Below are positions 47,050 to 58,586 of a DNA stretch of 64,000 nucleotides, piece after piece. The stretch is from Impatiens glandulifera (lineage: Eukaryota > Streptophyta > Magnoliopsida > Ericales > Balsaminaceae). Below the pieces are notes generated by a model. That model was not told where the DNA came from. It saw nothing but the letters and a program-made list of their open reading frames with translations, and ran no database searches. A program made the translations under genes and the position numbers. The stretch covers positions 137,755,520 to 137,819,519 of the forward strand of contig NC_061862.1 in NCBI RefSeq assembly GCF_907164915.1. Direction: 5' to 3'. Each line of letters opens with the position of its first letter. Positions within the stretch are counted from its first letter, which is position 1.

Positions 47050-49480
47050 AACTTTTTTTGTTTTTATCCTTAAAATAATAGTGAATATATTTGTAGTTTT
47101 TTTTTTTTTTATGAAAACTTGTTTTCCAATTTAAATCAGAATGTTTTAATGTAAAAAAATAATCATTTAAATAATTTTTTTATATTTTAAAATTTGTTAT
47201 AAATTTTGTGAACAAAAAACAATAGACTATGTTAAAAAACTTATATATAAGAAGAACCCAAATCCAAAATTGAGAAAACTAAGATCTATAATAATGACCT
47301 AGTAAGTTTTAAACTCTAGTAAGAGTAAAAAAAATAGTTATATAGGATTCTCATTGACCCATATTTATTTTTAAAAAATCATATATTTCTTTAAAGTCAA
47401 ATAGTATATTAGGGAAATCATGACATAATTTTCAATCATCTTCTCCTTTAATCCATTTTATTCAAAACATTTAAAAATTTATAGATGGAGTTGGGCATCA
47501 CTAGATGAAAACTAAAGACATTCCACAATTGAACCAAGATCTTGCCAACAATTGGACATATCATCTACTTAATGACATATATTACAAAAAATTGTTTTTT
47601 TTAGTAAGTAGTAAGGATTTAACCTTGTTGACTTACATTCAAAAAAAGGGAATTTTAAATGTGTTCTTATAATTCTACACACTTCCATGAACAAGACATA
47701 CGAGCCTATTTTGACTTATAATATCACCAACTATGAAATAATTTATATCAATCCTGTATTATGTGAAGAATATCAATTTAAAAAACTCACAACATCTCTC
47801 AAAACAAACATCATGTTGTAAATCTTCTCTGGCATATTCAATATGGTAACAACGACTATAATTCTATATCACAATCTCAAACATAATATGATTAGCTGAA
47901 CGGAAAACTCAAGTTGTAATACCAAATGTACCTTCTAATATTTAATAACATTTACTTTTGAAGTATATCTATCTTTGGTGTACTATAAAAGAGTGCTTTC
48001 GAATAATACCTCTTAATTTTGGCGTAGTCTTTAATATATTTGTATTGTGATTCTCATAGCTTCTCATTTGTTTGGTGATTGAAAACCACCACCTAAGTGT
48101 TTTACTCTAAAATAATAGTAAAATTCACATAACATAGGATTGTACACCAACTTCTCAAACTTTTCCACTCTAATGAAGTTGTCATCCAATAAAATTCATG
48201 ATCGCATTTCTTTCCAACCTAACTTTTATGATATTAAAACCATTCTTCACAATTAAGTTCACTCTTTGGCTATTGCATTCTTTGAAGAGAATTAAGAGCG
48301 ATCGTATGCAATCTCCTGCTCGATCGATGCACAAGTTCTCATTGAGACCTTGTGTGAGGCCGACTAAAGCCCCCTCCACCCATTGTAGATCAAGGTGACA
48401 TGATGGATAACTTGGCTATTCAAAAGCCAAAATTCTACATGCCATGTGATGATATTGTTGAGGCACAAAACATAGAAGATGACTAAGGCATGCCAAGGAG
48501 ATTCCAGTTTGGTCAAGTTGATCATGTGACAAACATTCATAGGATGAACTCATTGTGAAGGGATGTTTACACTAGCAATTGAGCACGGAGTTTGCAATGA
48601 AGAAGTGATCACTATCACGCTGAAACTTAAAATGATCAAGAATGGGTGACACAAAGGCTTGTGGCTCGAGAAGCCACAACTATGAAAACACTTGTTCACG
48701 ATGTTCCATCTAAATGCTTCGGAAAATTATACGTCTCAATGAACAAGTTTGTCTAATGAGAAAATTAGAAAAAAAAATGTGGGAATGGCTAAAATCAAGA
48801 ACAAAAAGGAAAGCTTTAAAACTTTATAGTGATATAAACTATGCCCGGAAAAGAAAAGCAATAAAGATAAGTAGGAAAGTTGATATTAATTCGTTCGCTT
48901 CACTATAATTTTGAATATTTGTGTTTTTGTGAGTTTTTTTTTTTATGACGAGTGTAGGTTATTCTTAAATATTTTTGAGTTTATTTATGATAATTTATAT
49001 AATAACTTGTACCAAATTGTTTTTTTAATAAATTGTTGTCATTTGAATGTGACTTTCGGCATTAAATTAAATAATAAAATAAATTTTAAACTTTTAAAAG
49101 AAGAAGTACAGGGAGATAAAAAAAACTTAAAACTATTTAAAAAATAAGATTAACATAATCTTATCTCTCTGTTTCACTGCAATCTTCCAACATAGTTAAC
49201 TTAATTAATGATATTTTTTATTATGACTATGAGATGTCGGTGTTAGTTTATCTGATTTTCGAATATATGTAAGAATGTTACAAATAAAATTAATATGATA
49301 TTTTATATATATTTAATTGTCATGTTGAAAAATAGTTAAAATTTAGTAATAAAAAAATTAATTAAAAGAGAAATAATTAATTAAGTTAAAATAAGAAAAA
49401 TATTTTAATTGATTAAAATGAATTTAGAATAATAAAACTAAGTTTAATCAATACGATATAGTTTTGATGATGAATTCATA
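47050..49480. other. Unassigned; possible old element fragments
   Basis: AT-rich up to about 47950. From 48160 to 48910 the composition is more balanced, and frames of 60-66 codons exist on both strands (48182-48398, 48714-48908). None shows a recognisable domain and all are bounded by stops. They are probably remnants of a retroelement or pseudogene that I cannot name. Confidence 0.4.
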
Positions 49481-49481
49481 A

Positions 49482-50009
49482 GTGAATAAAACTAAGTTGT
49501 GCAAATGTTTAATGTGCAAGTACAACTCAAGAGGCGCTGTCAGTAGAGCTGAAGATGCATGGGCAGCAGAGTTGGCATCAGCACGCGAGCAGACGCCTTG
49601 CTTCAGCAGCAATCTAAAGAATCGCGAGCAGACGAATTGCTTCAACAACAGTCTGAAGAAACGCGAGCAGGTGCCTTGCTTCAGTAGTAGTCTGAAGAAA
49701 CGCGAACATGAGCCTTACTCCAGCAGCAGTCTGAAGAAGCGCGAGCAGACGCCTTGCTTCAGCAACAATATGAAGAAGTGTGAGTAGATGACTTGCTTCA
49801 GCAGTCGTCTCAAGAAGTGCTCGCATATCTGCATACCTCATCAGCATAGCGAACAACAACGTTCGTTATCAACAGACTTCCAAGTCAGCTTAATACAACT
49901 GCCAACAAGTGTTCAACCATTAAAAAGTCGACACGTATCTACGTATCAGTTTCGACCGTTGCCACATCTCAACATCAAAGGACATCAATGTACAACGTCG
50001 AATTCCTAG
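49482..50009 (+). pseudogene. Open frame with 13-residue tandem repeats, one internal stop
   Basis: A frame of 101 codons ends at a TAG (49785-49787) and continues in the same frame to 50009. Its core (about 49590-49830) is a 39-bp tandem repeat of about six units, read in this frame as REQTPCFSSSLKK. The +1 neighbouring frame reads RADALLQQQSEE, a coiled-coil-like repeat, but has several stops. Which frame was ancestral is unclear. The low-complexity repeat lies directly upstream of an LTR-like sequence, so it is more likely part of a copia-type retroelement than a host gene. Confidence 0.4.
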
Positions 50010-50649
50010 ATTTGTGAACGGAAGATTCCTGGATTTCCGGTACGACGAATCCTCCCGGTCAATTCACAATCCAAGAATCAGAGTCGACCGTTGTTAAGTT
50101 TCAATATAAAAGAACAAGTAGAGTACAATGGCGAATCAGTTAGTTACCGAACCAGTTCTTGAAGTTCCGAATAGTTGACAGTTAGAACAAGCTCTTGTAA
50201 TTCTTCATTCTCTTACTCTCTCTCTAATGATAAAAGAATACATTGTATAAGCTGAGAGTATATTCAATATTGTAAATTGAACAGAAAGTTTTCTGTTCAA
50301 CAGAGTGATAGCTAGGAGTTCAAAACAGGCAACTGTTAAGTCCTGAGTTCTGACTAAGTTTGTATAGACGCTATACGAATCAAAGTCTTCTAGTGGAATC
50401 CTTCTGGAAACATAAGAAATGGTGACGTAAGAATTTTATCTCTGAACATCCATAAAACTCTTGTATTATTTCCTTTCTACATCTTCCACTCTTGCATTTA
50501 CCGCTTCAAATCTAGCAAGTATTTCCGCACTTGAAATCGTTCAAGAGTTTGCGACGATTTGTCAAAGAATATAAACAGATTTTAATCTCTAACATGATTA
50601 AAATCAAATTGAAAGTAAAGTTTAGTACAACAATATTTAACCCCCTTGT
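50010..50649 (+). mobile_element. Copia-like LTR, left part (split by a hAT insertion)
   Basis: Contains a TATA-like AATATAAAAGAAC (about 50102), a CTCTTACTCTCTCTCTAATG initiator-like stretch (about 50209) and a C-run near the end (TTTAACCCCCTTGTA, about 50635). This layout is common in plant Ty1/copia LTRs. The sequence resumes at 52508 (AGTTGATCCAGACA) after the inserted hAT element. The 5' limit of the LTR and its target duplication were not identified, and no internal coding region follows, so it may be a solo LTR. Confidence 0.45.
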
Positions 50650-50657
50650 ATTGTTGT

Positions 50658-52499
50658 TAGGGATGACAATGGGTACCCGTATGCCCGATACCCGTGGGTA
50701 CCCGATAGTCGGGTTCGGGTATTTTAAATCGGGTATGGGGTCGGGGTCAGGCATGGGGTATGAGAGAAGATATCCGATCGGGTACGGGGTCGGGGATGGA
50801 GAGTGAGTGAAACCCAAACCCGATATCCGATTATATTAATATTAAAAATAAAATATTTTTTTATTATAGTTTAATGTGACATTTCAAATATCTCATTATT
50901 ACAAATATCATCATGAATATTTTGCTCTTAGAGCAACTCCAATAGTACTGGAAACCCATACCTAAAATGGGTTTTCTCCTCCAATCGGACTGCAAAACCA
51001 AACCCAAAATGAGATTTCTCATTTTTCCTCTTCAAAAAACGCAAATATGCGTTGTGATTGTTCACAATCGCATATATTTTTATTTTTTTTTGCATTTTAG
51101 CCCTTTAACTTTTACTTATTTAATTTTATATATTAAACTTAATTATATAATTTATTGTTATTTTAATTTGTTTATATATTTTATTTATTTATATATTTTA
51201 TTTGTTAATATTTTTATTTTTATTCTATATTTTACATTGAGCTTATTTATATAATTATTAAATTAATTTATATAATATTTTTTATATAACATAAATTTAT
51301 AATAATATTTTTAAAAAATCATAATAATATTAAAAAAATTACTTTAATATATATATATATATTATATTAAATATAATTATAAAAATTACCAAATACATTA
51401 TAATAATACAATACATTACAATATTTTTATTCTCCTTTTTATTTGTACGAATAACTTTTTATTTCAATCTCATATGTATTTTTTTGTGTTCATGTATTGT
51501 AATTTTTGAATTTTTAATAAATGTTTATAATTAATTTATATTTAAGTTTAAAATATTTGGACGATATTATAATATTGTGGTATAATTTATAAGTTTGTAA
51601 AAGATATGAGTGATATTAAAAAGTTATAAAAGTTGATGTAAGAAAGAATATTATAAGAATATTCTTTTGGGTTTGAGAATGAATTTTTCGGTTGGAGTAG
51701 AATTACTGTTTGATGTGACATTTACACCAAAATGAGTTTGAAAATGGGTTTTTCGGTTGGAGATGGTCTTATCCATACTCCACTCAAACATTATTTCTTT
51801 TATTCCCCAAATAGACACTATTTTCTTTATATTCCCCAAAAAATTATTTCTCTCGTCATCTTCAAATTTTCTTTTAATAACAAGATGTATTTCAATTTCA
51901 ACACTCTTCGTATTCAATCTTTAACTTTTTTTTAATATTCATTATATTTTCTTCACTCTAGCCCAACCAAGTTCTTATTTTTTCAAGATCTTCAACATAA
52001 ATACATAGGTAAGTAATGTTTTTATTTATATTTTTAACATTCATTCTAATTTTTTCTTCACTTTAGCAACAACAAAGTTCTTATTTCTTTCAAGATCTTC
52101 AACATAAGTCAGTATTTTTTTTTTACATTTATTCTAACTTTTCTTCACTTTAGCAACAACAAACAACAAAGTTTTTTTTTATATTTTTTTTCAAGATCTA
52201 TAACATAAATACTTAGGTAAGTAATGTTTTTTTTTATATATATTTTTAACATTTCGTTATTAATAATTTTATTATTTATTACAGTTATTATGTTTGTTTT
52301 TCTTCAACTTCTACAGTTTTAAAGTTTTTAATCGGGTAATAGGGTACACGTCGGGGATCGGGTACCCGATGAATCGGGGATGAAGATAAAATTAGATATA
52401 CTCGTCGGGGTCGAGTTCGGGGTCGGGTAGTAAAATGAAAATCGGGTTCGGGGATGGTACTTCACTACCTGGCGGGTAGGATACCCGTTGCCATCCCTA
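50658..52499. mobile_element. hAT non-autonomous transposon with perfect 8-bp target duplication
   Basis: ATTGTTGT occurs directly on both sides (50650-50657 and 52500-52507). The ends are inverted repeats TAGGGATGACAATGGGTA and (reverse complement) TAGGGATGGCAACGGGTA, followed by GGGTACCCG/CGGGTTCGGG-type subterminal repeats. The 8-bp duplication and the TAGGGATG end fit hAT. The total is 1842 bp, but 838 bp plus a 3-bp duplication belong to a nested element, so the original was about 1.0 kb. No transposase is encoded. Confidence 0.88.
50931..51768. mobile_element. PIF/Harbinger-like element nested in the hAT element
   Basis: TTA duplications flank it (50928-50930 and 51769-51771). The ends GAGCAACTCCAATAG and (reverse complement) GACCATCTCCAACCG are imperfect inverted repeats. 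It is homologous to 16570-18940 at both ends and in the interior, and it provides the uninterrupted version of that copy. Confidence 0.8.
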
Positions 52500-52756
52500 A
52501 TTGTTGTAGTTGATCCAGACACTCTAATTAAAATGAATATTCAAAACAATGAAATGTTATGATATAATGTTTTAAGGATTAAACCCTTTTAAAAAAAAAT
52601 AAAATACAATCATGTATCATTTTTTCACATGAGTTGTTGTAACATTTCTACCTCCTTTTGTTTTTTTAATCAACTTATTATCTTATTGATTCAATAAGTT
52701 CATCATTATTTAAAGTATTTTTCTATTGAACCTTAAACAATATTGGTTATTCAAGT

Positions 52757-52880
52757 ATCTCACTAGTGACAAAAAGTAGTTTTAAGAGATTAAATGTCAC
52801 ATGTTCAATTCTCACTTTAAACGTATTAAATAAAATTTATCATTTCGAAATGTCATGCTAGCTTCCTATAAAAAAAAATA
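52757..52880 (+). mobile_element. SINE fragment
   Basis: CACATGTTCAATTCTCACTT (B-box region, about 52799) is followed by the family tail GTCATGCTAGCTTCCTATA and an A run. It matches the SINE-like copies at 10.2 and 27.2 kb. Confidence 0.5.
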
Positions 52881-54744
52881 TGATAGATCAAAAGTACTTG
52901 ATGATTTACAAAATCTAACCTATCTTAATTAATTACATGGAAATGCATTAACATTTTGCCATATTTTAATCAAATGTTTAATTTTTAACAATTTATTTTT
53001 CTTCCATGACTAAGATATTGTTAAAAATTATTGTATTAACTCAATTTGACTATTAGATCATATTAACGGGCACATATTATAGCCATCTTGTAAGTATGTC
53101 TTTCCATTCTTTATAGCCCATCCAGTCAACTTAAAATAGTATCTACAAATTGCTTTTCTCTTTTCATTATCTTAATAATCTCAAAAGGATTACAAGCACT
53201 TTTTTTCTTCATCCCTACAATTTAAAAGAAAAAGGAAAGAAAGAAGAAACACATTTTTAGCCTTTTTAGAGTAGAAGTTTGAATCTATGTTTGAAGATGA
53301 CCTTTTGATTTTTGTTTGATGTGCTATTTGTTATTTGAATATGATACCCATTTTTGTTTAAAGAATTATGTGACATTTTATGAGTTAATTTAAAATTTAA
53401 TATGAGCGAATTTTTAAATTTCCATTACATTACACGCATCATTTCTTATAAAAAAAATTCAGAGATTATCATTATTTTTGTTGGTTTTTTTTAAAAGAAG
53501 TTTTGATTTTTTTTAAAAATATTTTGAACAATTAAAATTTAAGATGTTTTTAGTGAAAATTGAACATGTTGATATCTATTCTCTTAGTCATTATTTTTGC
53601 AACTTGAGTTATATTATTTGAGTTTTTAATTAGTTGAATTATAATAATTTGTTTTTGTAAATTAATAATTATATAATTAAATATAAAAATAAAAAAAGTG
53701 AGAAACATATAATCTATAAGGATTTGGTAAATATTGATTTTAATATTTTATAGGTTATTTTTAATGTAATCTTCTTTATTTAGATTTGACAAAATTAGGC
53801 CAATCAAAATGGATGTGCGGTGACTAGGTTTAAGCTATCACAGAACAAAATTTATATTAAAACAAAACTATTCAAATGTAATATTTTTATTCATATTAAA
53901 AAATTATAAAAAAAAAAGTTTATTTCGATATTGTATAAGATTTTGATATAATAAAAATTGATATATTATATTAAGATATACATTTGTTTTTCAAAATATT
54001 ATTATTGTGATGAATGATTTTTTTTATAAATATAAACTAATAGGGTTTGTTTGATGTGTGATTTTTTAAATTTTTTTCAAGATTTTATCTTAAAACTCCA
54101 TCATCATTTCATTCACAATTTCAATTATTTAATCATTCTTTTTATATATTTAAATACTAAAATTACCTAAATTTACTTTAAAAAATAAGAAAGAGAAAAT
54201 TAAAATATAAGAATATTTTGATAATATAACAAAAAGCTATTTCTTTAAAATATTTATCAAATAAAAAAAAAACTATTTCATTAAAGAAACCTAACTTAAA
54301 AGATTAAAGTTCTTAATAATATTATATAGTTAAATATTATTTATAAACTTAATTGAATATTTCTTTGATTAATTTAAATTTTAATAAAATATGTAGAAAA
54401 TTAATTATTAAATATATAGAGTACATATATTAAAAACTTATTAAATATTCAAATATCTAATACGTTTAATTATATTTTGTTGTGTTAGTTTATTAAACAA
54501 AAATTATTATAACATATAACATATTATTACATAAACGAAATTAAATGCAGAATCAAACCTATCCTTGGTCTTCACATGGTTTTCAATTCCATGATTTAAA
54601 TTTTGGTTAAAAATTATAGGAAATTGTGGAAAGATTAATCACTTGTGTTATGAAAACAATAATGTTTAGAAAAATTTGATAATTCTTTAAATGCGCTGTT
54701 AACTAGCGAATAAATTTAATTACGCAAATAATTTCTTCAAAATA
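52881..54744. other. AT-rich spacer
   Basis: No open frame or element termini were recognised; T-rich and A-rich low-complexity sequence throughout. Confidence 0.55.
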
Positions 54745-54946
54745 TTTTGACAAAATTATCCCGTCGCTTAACGCGAATGGCATAATCGTCTCGGAAATGA
54801 AAAGTCGGTGAAAAGTCCAGAATTATCGTGCCCTTCGTGTGATGATCGTGCCCTTTCCCGTTACGCGACAGGGTAATGTTACAGACTTTTCTTTCGCGTT
54901 ACGATCCTGCCATTCGCGTTACGCAAAAGAGGTATTTTCGTCAAAA
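54745..54946. repeat. Foldback / MITE-like inverted repeat upstream of the patatin-like gene
   Basis: The left arm (about 54745-54806: TTTTGACAAAATTATCCCG ... AACGCGAATGGCA ... GAAAAGTC) and the right arm (about 54884-54946) are reverse complements over about 62 bp with a few mismatches. They surround an 80-bp centre that itself repeats TTACGCGACAGGGTA-like phrases. The GC-rich arms stand out from the AT-rich flanks. It lies about 160 bp upstream of the gene's TATA box. Confidence 0.6.
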
Positions 54947-55104
54947 ATAAATTTAAGTAGTGACTAGCACAATTTAAATGACTAATTTACCTGATGTTTA
55001 TTATTTATAAAAATAAATATAAAAAAATTATGAATTATTATATAAAAAGAAATGATTTGATAAATTTTGACGGATATACCAATCCGGCATAATTGTTGGT
55101 GGTT

Positions 55105-55112
55105 TATAAAAA
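55105..55112 (+). promoter_or_regulatory. TATA box of the patatin-like gene
   Basis: TATAAAAA sits in a context without other good TATA boxes and is followed about 20-35 bp later by a CT-rich initiator-like stretch (TTCTCTTCTTCTCC). Transcription would then start near 55135, giving an unspliced leader of about 400 nt before the ATG at 55541. Confidence 0.6.
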
Positions 55113-55141
55113 CGGCTTTGGATACATTCTCTTCTTCTCCA

Positions 55142-55494
55142 ATGAATCAAGTTTAAATTTCAAAACCAGAGTTTCTAGAGAGAGAAAGTCTGAAATGGTC
55201 CCCTTTTCCCATTGTCCCCACCACCTTTTCTTATATGTTTAAATATCCTTTTGAGAAATTTTCAGATTACAATCGCCGATGATGATGTTCTCTGCACAAT
55301 CGCCATCTTCGTCTTCTTCGCTGTATTGTTAATCTTCTTCTCATTTGAATCTTTCTTTTCTTTTTGTTTTCTTGCACACTAGTACTACCTATAGTTAGTT
55401 ACAGATTGTTCCTATATTTGTTGTGTTCATCTGAATCGGACTATTAGCTAGTACTGAATGATGTTTACGTTCAATGCAAATTGATTATATATAG
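55142..55494 (+). promoter_or_regulatory. Upstream ORFs in the patatin-like gene leader
   Basis: Between the predicted start site and the main ATG there are five upstream reading frames: 55142-55156 (4 codons), 55195-55242 (15 codons), 55279-55332 (17 codons, opening with three ATGs), 55458-55484 (8 codons) and 55474-55494 (6 codons). All close before the main start. They would reduce main-ORF translation unless a leader intron removes some of them. Confidence 0.5.
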
Positions 55495-55540
55495 TGGATT
55501 AGAATCAATCATCTACTGTGTAAGCGGAAGAAAGAAATTA

Positions 55541-58500
55541 ATGGCTCTTAATCAATCGGAGATGCAAGAACAGAGTATTGATACTGATAAGCTTAGCTAT
55601 GAGATTTTCTCAATCCTTGAGAGTAAGTTTCTATTCGGTTATGATGATCAGAGGTTATGGATTCCGAAACAGATCTCGCCGCCGGAGACTGAACCGAGGT
55701 CAGGATTGTCAACGCCTTCTACAGTTGATAATAACGGTGTACAGGCGATTAAGAATCAGAGAGGGAAAATCTGTATTCTCAGTATTGATGGAGGTGGAAT
55801 GCGGAGTATAATTCCTGGAAAAGCATTAGGATACCTTGAAAATGCTTTGAGAATGAAATCAGGTAATCCGGACGCTAGAATCGCTGATTACTTTGATGTT
55901 GCAACTGGAGCTGGTGTTGGCGGGATATTTACGGCGATGTTGTTTGGGACGAAGGATAATAGTCGTCCAATTTCTGTTGCTGGTGATACTTGGAAATTCT
56001 TAGCGGCGCAGGGGAGGAAATTCTATAGTTCTTCTTCGTTGAGTGGTTCGGATACTGGTGGACGGAAGAATGTACGGAAGCTATTTTGTTGTAGTTCTAG
56101 CGGCGATGGAGGTTCAAGTGGTTTGGAGACGTATGAGTTGGAGAAGACGATGAAGGAATTGTTTACTGAAAATGGAAGGAACTTAACGCTGAAGGATACG
56201 TTGAAGCCAGTTCTTATTCCTTGCTACGATCTATCAAGCTCGGCACCATTCCTATTCTCGCGAGCAGATGCGCTTGAGACCGATAGTTTCGATTTCCAGC
56301 TCTGGGAGGTATGCAGGGCGACCTCTGCTGAACCCGGAGTTTTTGAGCCGGTTTCAATGAAGTCTGTAGATGGAAAGAAGAGGTGTCTCGCGGTAGATGG
56401 AGGGTTGGCTATGAGTAACCCGACGGCGGCGGCGATTACCCACGTGCTACACAACAAGCAGGAATTTCCCTTTGTTCGTGGGGTGGAGGATATTTTGGTC
56501 CTTTCATTAGGAACTGGTCAGTTTCTGGAAGGCAGCTATAACTATGACCAGGTCAAACAGTGGAAGGCTAAGGACTGGGCTAGACCCATGGCTCGTATAT
56601 CTAGTGATGGTTCATCAGATTTGGTGGATCATGCTGTAGCCATGGCCTTTGGTCAAAGCAGGTCTGGTAACTATGTTCGCATTCAGGTATGACCCATAAT
56701 CATCAAATGCCATATTCTTGCAATTTGTTAGATTTTTGTGCATTAATTGCACTCAGATGTTTTCATTTCGTTTTGCATAAGCTGAGTGCATCAGACAGCC
56801 GTAGCCAGGCTGGTGTCTGGTATTGGTAGGAGATAATAAGGGATTTTTGTCCTTAGCATTTGCAGGATGGGGGAATATTTGTTGTTTTTTGTTGGTTAGT
56901 CCTGTGATTTTTTGGGCTGATGCAATTTACTAGGTGGATAAGATCTATGGTCCTCTTTGTTGTTTGTAGCTTTGCCTTCGATTATAAGTTAGTATTATTT
57001 TTATAGATGCGGCCAATTTGAACAATGATAATGCTAGCAACTTAAATTCTCAGAGGGACTGTAGGAATCAAATTCATCATGTTCTTTTGACTGCATTCTG
57101 GTTTTTCCTTTACAGTCACAATTAGAAATTGATTGGTTGTTGAATATCCATAGTTGTATTTAGATCAATCATTGAATATCCATAGGAGAATTTCCTGTTT
57201 ATGTTTGTGCATTTCAGGTCAAAATTAGAGTTTGGAAATAGAGATTCAAAGTTAGAACCATTCATATAATCTGATGAATTTTCTTGGGAAAGAAAATGCA
57301 CTAGTCTTGTTATTTGTTACAAGTACATTATTTTATCTAGTTTGGTCAATTTGAAATTAACACCTATTAAATGACACAGATTACAGACACTTACATTTGT
57401 TTTAATGGTTCGAGACATTTGAATTTTCTAAAAATATGGGTTTTCTTTTTAAGTTACCCAATCTATTAGATGACTTCTATGAATCTTATGTACAATAATA
57501 TTACCCAAGAATAAAAAATTCAGACATGGACTATATGTGGGTCATTTGATGTTTTTCTGAAACATATTGTCATATACCTGATCAAGGAAAGACCAGGCCT
57601 GGTATTGATCATGATGAGTTTCCCTAATATAATATACATCAGATATGCTGGAAATGGACCTCCTCTTTGTTATATTTTTCTTACACTTTGACATGTTGAT
57701 ACCAGGATTGAGTACCCTTTCTTCCCCTATTAAAGCCTTGTTTGATGCAGGTTATTTTCAAACTATTAACAATCTACTAATTATTCAAATTATCAATTAA
57801 AATACTTTTTTTTCTTTCTATTTCCATTACCCATAATGTCTATTTACCCAAATAACCTGATTTTCAATAACCTACATCAAACAAGGTTATTTGAAAATAA
57901 CACTTGATCAAACAAGGTCTTATGAATAAAGTACTGTTATGTGGCCCAAATATGTTGCTGCTTCTATATTATATAAGGTCTGAAAACTTAAGAGGTCCCA
58001 GTCAGATACACTTCCACGACCACATGATGTTTTTTTCCTATTTTGCAAGATTGATTATTTTTCTTCCCAGTCTTGAAGTGGGGTTGACCATTATTATTTA
58101 CCATCATCATGTTAAATATAACTGTAAAAAACAAGTGCAATTAATATGTGGCATCATGTAACTCTTGCTTACTTTTTATTTCCTGATTTTTCTCCATTTA
58201 TTAATAGAATTTAAATAATGGGTATTGATCAATGTGAGAGCTTTAATAGTTTTGAAGTAGGACCAATGAAGGTTCATGATGTCTAAATGTAATAACTATT
58301 TTATGTCATACAGGCAAATGGGTCCACTTTGGGAACTTGTGGGCCAAGCGTGGACACGGATGCCAATCCAAGCAATGTGAAAATGTTAATGGGAGTTGCA
58401 GATGAAATGTTGAAGCAGAAGAATGTTGAATCTGTGATGTTTGGTGGGAAGAGAATAAGTTCTCAAAGCAATTCTGAAAAACTCGATTGGTTTGCTGGAG

Positions 58501-58586
58501 AACTTGTCCTTGAACATCAGAGGAGAAGTTGCAGAATTGCTCCCACTGTTGCATTCAAACAGGCTAATTCTCAACAGCGCTTGTAA
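55541..58586 (+). CDS. pPLAIII: Group III patatin-like lipid acyl hydrolase (pPLAIII/PLP type)
   Basis: Two exons (55541-56686 and 58314-58586) join in phase 0 with GT-AG borders to give 472 residues. I chose the ATG at 55541 because group III proteins begin at a similar MALN... N-terminus and no earlier in-frame ATG exists. The patatin domain starts with the glycine-rich oxyanion motif DGGGMR (83-88). Where classical patatins have the nucleophile elbow GXSXG, this protein has G123-A-G125-V-G127, i.e. glycine replaces the catalytic serine, the hallmark of plant group III. The catalytic-dyad Asp motif DGG is at 286-288. Group III members act on phospho- and galactolipids in vitro and affect cell elongation and organ size when misexpressed. 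No signal peptide is evident, so it is probably cytosolic or membrane-associated. The leader carries upstream ORFs. Confidence 0.93.
57734..57919. mobile_element. MITE-like inverted repeat in the patatin-like gene intron
   Basis: CCTTGTTTGATGCAGGTTATTTTC at the left matches the reverse complement of two phrases at the right (AACCTACATCAAACAAGG at about 57868 and TGATCAAACAAGG at about 57905). The duplication at the insertion site is unclear (TAA versus TTA). It is a small non-coding element of about 185 bp. Confidence 0.55.

Noticed and set aside
48182..48908. Short genes on either strand
   Set aside because: Frames of at most 66 codons without domains, bounded by stops, with no credible splice-joined extension.
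50512..50817. Pro-rich open frames on both strands (50512-50817, 50531-50806, 52328-52522)
   Set aside because: They are translations of hAT subterminal GGGTACCCG repeats.
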